From NCBI GenBank assembly GCA_030141605.1, contig JAQGDQ010000032.1, positions 993,521 through 1,057,520 on the forward strand: a DNA stretch of 64,000 nt, written 5' to 3'. The notes under the pieces were generated by a model. That model saw only the letters and a list, made by a program, of their open reading frames with translations, had not been told where the DNA came from and ran no database searches. Positions within the stretch are counted from its first letter, which is position 1. Each line of letters opens with the position of its first letter. The DNA comes from Tubiluchus corallicola (taxonomy: Eukaryota > Priapulida > Priapulimorpha > Priapulimorphida > Tubiluchidae). Positions 12,101 through 22,500 of this stretch are shown here, piece after piece. Made by a program: the position numbers and the translations under genes.

Positions 12101-14116
12101 CCACGTTTACAGGTATTATCTCAGTTGATCATAAGTGTTATCAAGCTACATTGCAGAGGATCATTTACCAACTGTGCAATGTGGGCTTCACACAATTTGA
12201 TTCCTAGCTGCTTTGAAACGCTTTTGTATGAAAATTTCCTGAAATTTTGCAAAATTCATATGGTCGGCTCACAGGAGTTTCTGCCAAATACAAAATAAGT
12301 GATAATAGTTGAGTTTACAAAATTGTATGGAAATTCATTTGGTCTGTAAACTGGATGGTGCATACATACATATTCTTTACAATTTACATTCGTGTCTTGT
12401 CTTCGTCTTAACATAGTCGTTTGTCGATTATTGTCAGTTACAGGTAGTAAAGGCTTTCTGTAACAATGGCATTACTGAGATTCGTTACTTTATCAAGGTT
12501 TGTTGATTTTTTTATTTTTTTCAGTAATTTGATAGGAACATTGGTAATAATCATTATGCAAAGTATCGGTCAGCCATTACATACGAGTGATCTGCCGTAC
12601 GAAAGCTGCACAGACAACCCTCATGCAGGAAAGATTGAACCACTCGATCAAACAGGTAAAGCAAAGATGTTGTCTATTGTTTGTCAAAGCTTTTGAAATT
12701 GAAAAAACTACAAAGTTGCTTCATGTAGAAATTACAGTGTAGTTCCCTACAGCTGCTTTATCAACATAAGCCAGATAATAAAAAACACTTTTATTTCTAT
12801 CTTTTAAACACCCTTGCAGTGCATTCATTCTTGCCCACTAGCTAACATTGTGATCTTTGTAGCCCAAAGTTCTAAACTTTTAAAATTTTATTACAAAAAA
12901 ACAACATTTTGTCAACTAAGTTGACTATATACCGACTTGTTTCTTCAAGGACTTAGTTACAATATAACTCTACATAAAAAGTGCAAAAAGGAGTACATGG
13001 GATATGTATTCCATGGGAATACATGATGCTTATTCTACAACATTATAGAACTTAAAAAAATGTTTCCAGTTATTATGATTTATATAGAAATGCTTATTGA
13101 GCAGTAACTTACAAATCCTTGGTCTAAAACTTGTTTTTAGTTATGCCCTTTGGTTCTGGATAATACCTGAAAGTTTTGCGAACTAAAAAATTTATCAGGC
13201 TATGTTGGTTGGCAGTTTCAAAAGTTAAAATATGAGTGTGAAAAGTTTGAGCAACATAGTCTACATAGTATAGTCTATGACTGGGTGGGCGTAGCTCAAT
13301 GGTAGTGTGTTCGCTTCCCACGTGGAAAGTCGCATGTTCAATTCCAGACCGAGTCATACCAAAAACTTAAAAAAGTATCTGCTGGTTCTTCAGCCAAGCA
13401 TGCGGGTTTATCTAAGTAGCATGTGGTTAATAATAATCAGAAACACCCTGGAAATAAGTATTGAGTTACTTAATTATATAAATACGATATACTGTGCATT
13501 GCAAGTGTTTAGAACTTGTACTTATACCATTGCTCATCTACGGGAAAAGTACATAAAGCAGTATTTTGCGGTGTATACAAAAATGTTTTGTCTCTTGCTA
13601 CTAATATAGAGTTAAAACAGGAATAATTTTCTTTAGAAAGGCCCAAGTTTTACCACCATTTCCATGTAATCTTTGAATTTGCCTAATTTTATTATTAATA
13701 AAAGTGGTATTTGCTAAACTCATCCTGATTACGAAAATAATTTGTTTAAAGAGCCATCGTGACTAAGCAAATAAAGTTGCGACACTAATTCTCGTAAGAA
13801 ACAGTTGACTGGATGTAGCTTAAATAAATGCTAGCTTAATATGTCTGTGGTCGTAATCGAACGTCTGGCAAATTAATCCATTCTTAGAGCATTATTATTC
13901 AATATTCACTTTGTTCGTGCATCATTTGAAAGTAGCTATCTCTTTTGTCATATTTTTATTGAATCTTAATTTTTTTCAGTTCCTATGCTATCACTATCTG
14001 CTTTCGGAACCTTTGTCGCCGTTGTTATAGTTTTGTTTCTACATCCAAAATTGCAACGGTTGAAGAAAGAACACGAGTCGGACAGAGAGGAGTTGTCGTC
14101 AGATACAAACAGCTGA
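3177..14116 (+). CDS. SLC49A3: SLC49A3 (MFSD7)-like major facilitator, ten exons, complete
   Basis: Ten exons join in phase: 3177-3338, 4809-4967, 5460-5673, 6029-6105, 7557-7691, 9166-9282, 10429-10581, 11657-11814, 12525-12655 and 13980-14116. They give 480 residues. All introns are GT..AG and most acceptors have long pyrimidine tracts. The protein has the MFS hydrophobic pattern (about 12 helices). It matches human SLC49A3 at INWLSMVFG after helix 1, the GQ and FILLMPAKVSAIWF segment, SPPTPPSS in the central loop, TFSGLCSVFIIAFGVFGAI followed by DRTKLYTEVLKIG, and ELAVELTYPVAEA. The SLC49 family includes FLVCR1/2 (choline, ethanolamine, heme-linked transport); SLC49A3 itself is an orphan transporter, so the substrate is not inferred. 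The C-terminal tail is short and charged (KKEHESDREEL), shorter than the human tail. The start ATG opens exon 1 ahead of a soluble N-terminus of about 35 residues. Introns carry LINE, SINE-like and DNA-transposon relics. Confidence 0.92.
3526..4676 (-). mobile_element. LINE 3' end (CR1/L2-like), degenerate, in SLC49A3 intron 1
   Basis: A 156-codon minus-strand open stretch (4206-4676) resembles the C-terminal domain found after the RT in CR1/L2/Rex-type LINEs. Recognisable pieces are KWGSANKT, FAGFRDHATPYY, KITNIYKLEMAKFVFKF, LHNYQTRFAS and LKYQGPRIF. The element lies antisense to its host gene. The short TTAC-type repeat at about 3519-3535 is the right kind of 3' tail for such LINEs, so the insertion may end there. 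The RT part is absent, so it is a 5'-truncated copy. Confidence 0.7.
7403..7428. repeat. (AT)n microsatellite
   Basis: A pure run of about 13 AT dinucleotides in SLC49A3 intron 4, just upstream of exon 5. Confidence 0.95.
8330..8440 (+). mobile_element. Remnant related to the pogo/Tigger-like MITE at 16447
   Basis: The segment around aatgcattccagtaaaat resembles the 5' part of the element at 16447-17008 over about 80-90 bases, including the phrase atgcattccag and the following t/g-rich stretch and aataatgtaa. The terminal CAG/TA end is not preserved. It lies in SLC49A3 intron 5. The rest of that intron shows nothing I can name. Confidence 0.4.
11251..11390 (+). mobile_element. Foldback element enclosing a tRNA-Thr(TGT)-like sequence
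   Basis: Two arms of about 40-45 bases, 11251-11292 and 11346-11390, are near-perfect reverse complements; both contain gttggaatacag and a gaaagacag-like end. Between them is a tRNA-like core. It has a D-arm CTTA/TAAG with GTGGTC loop (11304-11317), an anticodon arm CTGC/GCAG with loop CTTGTAA (TGT anticodon, Thr), and a T-arm TGGG/CCCA whose loop CCAAA lacks the conserved TTCRA. This is a degenerate tRNA-derived sequence rather than a functional tRNA gene. It lies in SLC49A3 intron 7. Confidence 0.6.
11393..11420. repeat. Short tandem duplication (gcttactccatctt x2)
   Basis: A 14-base unit is repeated directly beside the right arm of the foldback. It may be a scar of the insertion or of local slippage. 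Confidence 0.7.
13278..13356 (+). mobile_element. tRNA-derived SINE-like sequence
   Basis: The sequence has a pol III A-box-like tagctcaatggtagtg (13292-13307) and a B-box-like gttcaattcca (13336-13346) at tRNA spacing, an anticodon-loop-like cttccca, and complementary ends tgactggg/ccgagtca. The T stem does not pair well, so a functional tRNA is unlikely. It is in SLC49A3 intron 9. The antisense reading gives the TRSGIE.ATF peptide often produced by such SINEs. Confidence 0.6.
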
Positions 14117-14446
14117 CATTGCAGTTGAATAACTTGGTGGTGATGAAGATTGTGGAGCCAAACTATTTATGGTTGTGTACTGTGTTTTTGTGAAATCAAA
14201 CTCAGACAACTGCTAGATAACCCGTTGGCTAGCAGTGCCACAGTTTTTGAAGGTTTTTGTAAGCATCAATTGATGATTTTCATGTGGAGCTATTGCAAAT
14301 TTAAGTTTATTTTTTATGATTTTCGACTTGATTTTATCAATTATTGAATTACACAATTTACATACATAGTAAGGTATTGTCTTTTTATTTAGACTGCAGT
14401 ACTTTTAATTATGTTAGAAATATAAAGCTAAAAATAATTAAATTCG

Positions 14447-14452
14447 AATAAA
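14447..14452 (+). terminator. Candidate poly(A) signal of SLC49A3
   Basis: AATAAA about 330 nt past the stop codon, followed within 15 nt by a TTGTTGTG-type GU-rich stretch, which is the expected downstream element. Confidence 0.55.
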
Positions 14453-15631
14453 AAGTCTTGTTGTGTTACTAATTTTACATTTTTTAAACAAAATCACATT
14501 TCAGTACGAAGTCAAGTTATCAAAAAGGTGCTGTTATCTGCATACACTGTCAACAACTTGCCAAAATTATTGAAAAAAAAAGCATCGTACAGAGCTAGTA
14601 TCACAGATAACAACCTAATTTGTAAATTAAAATGACCCATCCTTTCCGATGTACATGCGCATTAGACAAATGATCAAATATTATGATTATTGAAAGTCAA
14701 AGCTTTAACTTCAAGTCTTTCAAATGCCAGCATTTTCTTGCATAATTCAAAAACAATTAAATTAAACAATTCTCTATTTCAAATTGTGAAGATTTTTCCC
14801 TGATATTGTACATTAGTTACAGTAACCAATGTGTGCTACAGAATACGTTGACTGACTAACAACTGTTAATTGTTCTATCTGACATTGACAGGGAAACTGA
14901 TAAATAAGCTGATTACATACCTACATTTGAATAGCTATGAAATGTGTAATGAGTTTAGTTTAAAGAATTCTTTTGGCGTTTTCCTCAAAACAATTTGCAC
15001 CGGTCTTTTGCTATTATCCTAGTTTTCTCTCTGTGACAAAAACTGAAAATAAATCTTCTAATACTAGAGATGAAATTTAATTTTCTTTCATAAAATGTTT
15101 CTCTTTGGTCAAATATAATCTGTAGTGAATGCACAAAGCACTAACCAATTTCACAAAAGACCATTAAAACTGCTTAAATATTTATAGTCAGGAAGGAGTT
15201 AAGTTTGTAGTCATTGTGATACTGAAGCTTACAGAATTCTTTTTTATACAACTTTAGTCCCTCATCTGTTGGACATTACTGTGTCCTCTTAACACTTTTG
15301 GCAGTGATTAGAGGAAACACCACTGCAGTTATATGAAGCTACAAAACAGTGAACTATGAGTCCTGCTTAAACTATTATATTTTTGCACTTCCATTAAAAC
15401 AATTTACTACTTTGCTTCTTCGCAGAAATTCGGTCTTTTAATCAATGTAATATAATCCAAGATCAACACAGCAACTTTTAAAGTAGCAGCAATGACATTA
15501 AGTTCTAGTTCTCATAAAGGGAAATGCAAGTATTAGCGTGTAATTATGCAGTTCGATGTTGTCACGTGCTTACTCAGCTTCCGCAGTTTCTGTTGCCTAG
15601 CTGGTTGCGCACCATAAATACAAGCGTACCT

Positions 15632-15637
15632 TTTATT
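15632..15637 (-). terminator. Candidate poly(A) signal of MRPS26
   Basis: AATAAA on the minus strand about 90 nt past the MRPS26 stop codon. Confidence 0.45.
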
Positions 15638-15725
15638 ATAACGTTTCTCTATCAGCATCACTTGAACTATACAGCAAGTCAAATGAAAATCGTACAAGTT
15701 ACAGCTGGGAAACAGGCAAGTACTA

Positions 15726-18700
15726 CTAAGAAGCTGATGCTGCGGAGGATTCTGAGTCTGTACGGCCCACACTTATATCTTGCCCTTCATAGACATTTCC
15801 GTCCTTGTCGATGGCAAAATCGTAATTAGACATGCTGTCGAGACACTCTTCGATGGCATGGTCAAGTGTCTCAGGTGTAATAAATTTCTTGGCTCTTTCC
15901 TGGAAGTATGAATGAGTTAATGTAGTAAATGATCTGATTAAAATGACGCAGACAGTGAAATTAACACAATTACCCATTCTAAATCTGATTTTCAGTTTTC
16001 ATACGAAAAGAATGGCAATCTACTGTTTTACGATTCTCAGAATTAAATCACTTGTCAGTTTAGTGCCTTATTTTAGAGGCATAGCCTTGATAATGAGCAA
16101 TGTTCTGGTATTGCTACAAAATCATTTACAGTAAATAGACCCTGCCTTTAATAGTATGATGATATATCAATAAAAACTGTAAACATCATAGTGGTAAGCA
16201 TTGTTATGTTTAAAGCTACTCTGAAAGTATGTCCAGGCAATAAGTTGTTTATTTTTGGAACTAGAGAGCCAGTTATGACTTATCCCCTACCTATTATGCC
16301 ATTGCCAAAGCAAATATGCATTACAACAACAATTATCCAAACTAACAAGAACCTGGGCATATCCCAACAAGCAACTTCTTCTAATTAGCTGTTCTTAATT
16401 AGAAACTAAGTGCTGTTTCATTATTTTTATATTACAAATGCTTATACAGCAAGCCCTTGCTTATTGATGCTAATGCATTCCAGCAAAACGTGACATTAAG
16501 TGAAATGTCAAAAACAAAACCAAGACTTCCACAGAAAGTAATGTAAAAGAAATGAGATACACTCCACAAGAAAAAAAAATTCAGTGTTACTTAATTCATA
16601 TAATTTAAACGTTTTATGAGTTTTATTTATATTTTTACTGATTAATTTCTTTCTGCTTGGCTGAAATAGTTGGCATAGTAAAAGCCAAGCCTTGAGGAGG
16701 CCTTGAAAAAATTTCTTCTAGATAGAGGTTACTATAGCAACAGGTTGCAGGCAAAATTCCTTCGCATAAAGTTTGCACCCACGTGCCGGGAGGCCTCTGG
16801 TTTTAGAATAGAATAATGCAATAAGTATTGTTTTAATGCTTCAAATTAGGTAAAAATGTTGTTGATAAAATAAAAAGTGGCTTTGAGCAAAGTAAAAAAA
16901 AGTCGTCGTTAAAATGAAATGTGTCGTTAAGCGAGAAAAAGTGTCAAATGTTTAGCACCGTTGGACGAAATGTTGCTAAATGGGGAGTCGTTAAGCGAGG
17001 ACTTACTGTACCATAAGCATAATAACTGAATACAAAACATATATAATAAAAATCAGGTTCTTTCAAATTGTTTTTAGACTGGTTAAATTAGAAAAATTAC
17101 TCAAAATTTACAAAGATTGTAAAGTCACAAGAAGGTAACCAGCTGTTCAAGCAAACGAATTGTGGAGTTCAGATCCACATCCTCTAATTAACAAGAAAAA
17201 ATAAAAATTAGGACAAAAGTAATTCTACTAACAGATAATGCCACAACAACTTCATCTGCTTTTGCAACTTGAACTTCTCGTTGTTTTTTCAAGTATTCCA
17301 TTCGTTCTAATCTTTGTAGTATTCTTGCATCTTGTTCCGCTTGGATACTTGCTTCTCTGAAATTTAATGTAGTTTAGTCTGAGGTAGGTGAATAACTGAA
17401 TAGCCACATACAAATGCTTTGTGAATGAAGTAAAGCAACACTGATGCTGGTCAGTGAATGGATAGCTGACTGCTGTCAATACTCACTCTGAGCAGTTCAT
17501 TTGCTATACTGATTCTTGCTGTTTACTTGTACAGGGGATGTGCAAACAGAATTCAGTAACTCATCTTCCAGCTTTATAATACCTGATATTCTAAATAAGC
17601 CTCACATTTTTAACCAGATAAAAATTATGAGAACGCGAGCAGTGCAACTGAAAATTTACTATGGTGTTGTAAAAATCAGAAATGACTGAAAATCAGGCAT
17701 GAAATCTCTGAAGGCATGCTAAAATACTATAACGCTTAAACGTGTACCCCCATTAAAAGTGTTTAAAGATTTCAGACAACAATCTGAAATTTTAAGCTTG
17801 TCACATACAGTCAAACCCCTTTATGCTGCCGACTTTTGGGACTGCTAAAAAAATTGGCATTAAGGGAGCTTGGTATTAATAAGTACTGTCTATGTAAAGA
17901 GAGGTATTTGTTTCGTCAAAAGTTTGGACGTTAAACGAGGTTGGCATTATAAAGGGGGACATTATAGCAAGGCTTGGATGTAATTTAATTAGGTGAACCT
18001 CCTCTAATAGCCTTGTACATCGATATAAGATTTTTATAATGCCACCCCTAATTCTCATTGCAGTTGCAATATTAGTCTTACACTCATATTGCAGACTAGT
18101 TTAGTAGTTGAGGAGCCCTTAGCATAAAACAACTAAGACTTTCCTTACGCACGCACGCAAGCACGCACGCACACACACACACACAGTTAGATAAAAAGCA
18201 TTAGATGGAACTTTGACTAGACAAGGTAATTGCTCCAACAATAAAGATTTACTCACTCCATTGAGTATATTAACAAATTTTAACAGATATTATTATATAG
18301 ACTGCATGTTTGTTAAAACTGTTCTGGATAAACTATGTTAAGTAATAGTAGTACAACAGACATAATCAGACTTAGAACATTACATTAATGTTTGTCAACT
18401 AATTTATCACAGCAACTACAGTCAATGCAGAATGATTTTGCAAGCAATCTAGCACATAAAATGCATCATAATTACCGTATCTTTGCAACACGCTCATTTT
18501 CTTTAGTATTTTCTGCTAAAAGTTGCTGAAACTCTTCCTCTTCTCGTTTAGCTTTTTCCAACATTATAGCACCAGTTTCACTCAAAGCTGTCTGCTCTTG
18601 TTTAAAGTAACACCTGACACAAATACCAAACAAAAGCATTACACTGTAATTCAATTGACACTAAATTTAAATGACTACAGAAGTCTTCTCGCGAGGGATA

Positions 18701-20177
18701 GCAGCCATCAATATGTTACCATGCTTCAAATCTGATTAAGGGAGCTTAACTGGACTCTCTGCATATAGACAGACATTAATTTACCCCAAATCAACTTAGA
18801 ATTTGAGCATATCGTTACCCTTTTGATCTTTAGCTTTCAGCTGAAATATATTGGTAACCAGCTTTATATTACTGACGCCAACTTTATCCCAGAAGACATT
18901 TATCATCTGATCGTTTATTTTGCTGTAGCTCATGCTTGATTAAATTAGGTTCTACCGTGGGTACATTTCCTAACACAAGCCGAGTATTTATTTTTTCACG
19001 CTCCCGCATTTCTTGCATTTCATTTATTATTTGGGAATACGCCTTACTTTTAATGGTGTTGTCAATCGAGTCCTCTAACTCGCCAACTTTTGCAGATACA
19101 CCCATCACCTTGACTGTACAACTGTTAACATCATCAATAATTTTATCTACTCGCACCTTTAGTGTACGATGTTGTTCCTCTAATTTAGCAACAGATAACA
19201 ATATTGAAGAAAAAGTGATGTTACATTTGTTACAATACCAATGCAGATTCATATTGCCTTTCATAAGTATTTTATAGGTATCTGAATCCACATTCTCACA
19301 TTTTACATGATTCCAAAAGCAACATGTTTCACACTGCAAGGCCTGATAATCTCACTGTACTTCCTCACGACATGATCCACATTTAGTAGGCAAATCAGCA
19401 CTGCTATCATCAAAAGGACTGTTTACCAGCCGATAAATGTCGTTGACTGTAGATCCCTTATTCAGAGATATGGTTGCTGAACTTCTTAAATTACGCTTAA
19501 GATTGGTAAACTGTATGGCTCATTATGCTGCCATGAAAATCGATTGGACTCAAATGACAGCCCCTTTTTGAAGCTAACGACAACATTAATCACCCGCATA
19601 CAAGTCATGCACTTTAAACATGTCCATGTGGAACCACCGTGGCGCCAATAACATGACGTATTGCCATTTTTGAACATTATATACGTACAAGGTTACCAGA
19701 TTCCTAACTTTCTGGAATTGTCTCGTATCTTAAATCATAGATAAAAAGTATAACAATTTAGAAATACAATTTTAAATTATACTGTATTTGTACTCAGCAT
19801 TTATAAATCTAGCTATAGTCTTTTTAAAGAAACTTCGAAAGGCTATAACGCTGTAACATATAATTCTAATCACTCGGTTACAAATACCTAAGCGCTTTTA
19901 TCGCTGTTCTGTATTCAGCGTAGTGCTTCTTTGAAAACTGTTCTTCCCACGGTTCCACAGGTCTTCTCTGTGGTACAATCTCCAGTTTGCTTTTGGCCAT
20001 CGGAACCCAACGAGGCTTTCTCCATCTAATGAAAATCAAGTATCCGCTACCAACCATTAAATACAACCTTGAATTACAAGATAAGGAAACAAACGGCCTA
20101 AAAATACAAGCAGATGAATAAATGCAACAAGTCGGTCGAGGCAGTAATATTTTCCTAAATAATGAGGACGACGCCAT
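15726..20177 (-). CDS. MRPS26: Mitochondrial small ribosomal subunit protein mS26 (MRPS26)
   Basis: Exons on the minus strand: 20177-19888, 18613-18476, 17356-17233 and 15899-15726. All join in phase with GT..AG introns. The product is about 241 residues, or 227 if a 42-nt intron (20067-20026) is removed from exon 1. It matches human MRPS26 at AKSKLEIV with a following proline-rich piece, YRTAIKALR across the exon 1/2 junction, a long charged alpha-helix (EKAKREEEEFQQLLAENT, then RLERMEYLKKQREVQVAKADE) and a C-terminal KFITPETLDHAIEECLDSMSNYDFAID. The family is a metazoan mitoribosome component. The N-terminus (MASSSLFRK, positively charged, hydrophobic) fits a mitochondrial import signal. 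The ATG at 20175-20177 is preferred over an upstream in-frame ATG because of its ATGGCG context. Intron 1 contains a PHD-bearing LINE ORF1 relic and intron 3 a MITE. Confidence 0.91.
16447..17008. mobile_element. pogo/Tigger-like MITE with TA target duplication
   Basis: The 562-bp element has termini CAGCAAGCCCTTGCTTA and, inverted, CAGTAAGTCCTCGCTTA, flanked by TA at 16445-16446 and 17009-17010. CAG-starting TIRs with a TA target duplication are typical of Tc1/mariner pogo/Tigger elements. Both ends continue with related phrases (cattaagtgaa, cgttaagcgag). There is no transposase ORF. It lies in MRPS26 intron 3. Confidence 0.7.
17808..18012. mobile_element. Fragment of a second TA-type DNA transposon
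   Basis: A TA-flanked CAGTCAAACCCCTTTATG end at 17808 is followed by repeated phrases of the type ggcattaaggg, gacgttaaacgagg and ggcattataaagg. These are characteristic of degraded pogo/Tigger-like non-autonomous copies. No matching opposite terminus was found, so it appears to be a single-ended fragment in MRPS26 intron 2. Confidence 0.45.
18147..18184. repeat. Compound (ACGC)n/(AC)n microsatellite
   Basis: An acgcacgc run with one interruption passes into pure (AC)n. It lies in MRPS26 intron 2. Confidence 0.95.
18884..19400 (-). pseudogene. LINE ORF1-like relic: PHD finger plus coiled coil
   Basis: The minus strand encodes a PHD-type zinc-finger pattern: CGSC (about 19370-19380), an in-frame stop, then CETC, H..C and CNKC at PHD spacing. 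A roughly 90-residue charged coiled-coil segment follows (SVAKLEEQHRTLKVRVDKII and on) and ends near a NTRLVLGNVP-like stretch. PHD-plus-coiled-coil proteins of this size are known as ORF1 of some CR1/L2-type LINEs. The stop between the first two cysteine pairs makes it non-functional. It sits in MRPS26 intron 1 on the same strand. Confidence 0.55.
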
Positions 20178-20273
20178 ATCTCTTTGTATTCTGTAAAAAC
20201 CTGCCGAATGAAACGGATAGCCTTGCTCCATGAATTCTAGCTTACGCACCGACTGCAATTCAGTTAAATAAGT

Positions 20274-20340
20274 ATTATTAATTATTATTATTATTCAAAT
20301 TATTATCATCATCATTATTACTCTTAATATTATTATTCCA
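20274..20340. repeat. (ATT)n-like simple repeat
   Basis: Interrupted TTA/ATC trinucleotide runs just upstream of MRPS26 exon 1. Confidence 0.85.
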
Positions 20341-20696
20341 CGTATAAAATCTGTTGAAGTAATAAATTTGTAATAAAAATCAGCCTATTTGAATATGAAA
20401 AAATCTGTATTCTAATTCTTTTTGACGAATGCCCATAACAACATTGAGTCACTCATGACACCTCCACGTTTATGTACTAATGAGTCATAATGACATGTGA
20501 ATTGCTAATGCTAATTAACTATAAATAACGTAAGAGGGTAATCAAGTTATTAGTTTCTAATACTTTTCCATCATACCCACTGCAGAACTATTACCCGAAC
20601 AGTAAGACACATGCTTTTAAGTTTTCAACTTAGTAATGCCTTCAAATTGAATTTTATTTGAGCATAAAAGCAATTTTATATTGTCGATAATGCAAG

Positions 20697-22080
20697 ATGG
20701 GAACAACGTTCTTTTTTATAGACCTGATCTCAACTTTTACCAACTATAACTTTGTATGTATTTTGGAGAAAATACTACATCCTAGAGACCAATTCAAAAT
20801 ACTACAGGTATACTACAGCAGTTATATGACAAAACTGGAACTAAAAACTAACCAAAAAGCAGCAATGAGAATGCAAAATTCACTATAAATATAGAAAAAC
20901 TATAAATACAATGAAAATACCTAAAGGACTAACTACAACACAAGAAAGAGTCACAAAAATGTCACAACTGTGGTATATCACAAGTGTGTTAACAGTTTCA
21001 GAGTGGATATCTTCCATAGTTGTATCATTTAAGAAAAACAGTGATATTCATATCTGTGTAAATTTGAAAGATGTTAAACAGGTCACCATACTTGATAAAC
21101 CATTCAGTCGTCTCCCCTCTTGTCACATAACTTATGTACAGGGTTGGATTATGGCCTTTTGGGGCCCATGTACAGGGCTGGATTATGGCCTTTTGGGGCC
21201 CCTAGACTAATGAAACTATAGGACCCCCTCAGATGGATCCACTTTCTAACTCACCTGCACCTGTCTTGAATGTTTTTTACTGGCGATATATCTTAGCGAC
21301 GTTTACATAACTTGAAGAAAAGTTGTTGCAAATACTTTAAATAAACTAGAATAGCTATCTTTTCTTTGTCAATAAAAACATTCTTTAAGAAACAGCATTA
21401 CTTTACTATTTATTGCAAACCAAATGAGTACATATTTCAACACAGCCGTAGTGAAAAACATATTTTTAACAAATCTTGAGAGGCCCTAGACTGCAGCCTA
21501 CACTAACTGATAAGATAATCCAGCCAGTCTATAATCCACAATATGGAGGGCATATTTGTGATACCACAAAACACAGGAAAGCATTGCAAAAATTCGCTCC
21601 TTAGGATTGAAGGATTATACATCAGTTCAATCAGTTGATAGGTTTCATAAATCCCAAGTCCAAGAACACTATCCAGTTCATCAGTTTCTCTTACTATTTT
21701 TTCTGCCAATGCTGTTGGGTCCTCTCATCTGGATGAACACCAGGAAAGGGAGGAAGCTACAACGAGTCATATCTAGTACATCCGGACAGAAAAGAGAAAA
21801 CAACAACACAAGCCAAACAGAAGCACATCGAGCACAACCATGCTGACCCGACCAAATGACTAATTCAATATACCAAAGCAGTTATCTACCAGAACTAAAA
21901 TTAAATACAACTCAAAACCATAAAACAAGATGTAAGAGAAGTAAGAACAACCTAATAATAACTCAAGATTATGTTGCAAAATCCGTTAAGGCAAACAACT
22001 TCACAGACAAATGTTTTAAAGTTTCACAAAAGATTGTAAAATTGTTCACTAAAATGACAAATTATGTTATGTAAAAGCAG
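20697..22080 (+). mobile_element. Decayed LTR-retrotransposon fragment with internal duplications
   Basis: Around 20970-21110 the plus-strand reading VSEWISSIVVSFKKNSDI followed by HICVNLKDV resembles the first conserved block of Ty3/gypsy reverse transcriptases (W-x-S plus V-KK-x and an R-x-C-x-D-x-x-x-L type motif). Only this block is recognisable. It is followed by a 34-bp tandem duplication (21134-21201) and AT-rich sequence with no clear integrase. The extent is approximate. It separates MRPS26 from CDK5RAP3. Confidence 0.45.
21134..21201. repeat. Two-copy 34-bp tandem repeat
   Basis: A unit beginning atgtacaggg and ending ttttggggccc occurs twice with a single t/c difference. The gggcccc-type ends resemble termini of some hAT-like MITEs, but no partner terminus was identified. 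Confidence 0.8.
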
Positions 22081-22354
22081 AGTAACGAAGAAGTGACTGA
22101 GAGGGGATGTGATAAAAACTCCTGATCAAAAATTTAGTACAGATTATATTGGTCATTGTTTTGAAGTTGTAAATTAATTAACCCGAGCAATTAATAAAAC
22201 ACTCATCGCATGCTAAATTAGTATAGCCTGTATTGACTTTGTTTACTTTGCAAATGCTTAGGCATAACAGGAAGTGTAAAAAGGGTGCTTGCCAAAAGGT
22301 GCTCGTTCACACAATACTAAAAAAGTACAAAGAGCAAAATTAACTGAAAACTGG

Positions 22355-22360
22355 TTTATT
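22355..22360 (-). terminator. Candidate poly(A) signal of CDK5RAP3
   Basis: AATAAA on the minus strand about 140 nt past the stop codon. Confidence 0.4.
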
Positions 22361-22500
22361 AATTTGAACATACAAATGAACTTTTTAACAAGAATTAACC
22401 TGGCAAAACTAGTAAATTCAAAGAATCAAATTCAAAAATGTTTCAGCATCAAAACATACATTATGCGGCTGTCACTACAATAACTTCGTGGCTGAACAAA

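Larger units (their letters stand above)
14117..15725. other. Convergent intergenic region (3' UTRs)
   Basis: This stretch lies between the stop codons of SLC49A3 (plus) and MRPS26 (minus). It holds the two poly(A) signals noted separately. I see no further gene, RNA or repeat in it. Confidence 0.6.

Noticed and set aside
13278-13356. Functional tRNA gene
   Set aside because: A and B boxes are present, but the T stem and acceptor stem do not pair in register. Classed as SINE-like.
18121-18184. Possible CRISPR-like or structured repeat
   Set aside because: It is a simple AC/ACGC microsatellite without spacers.
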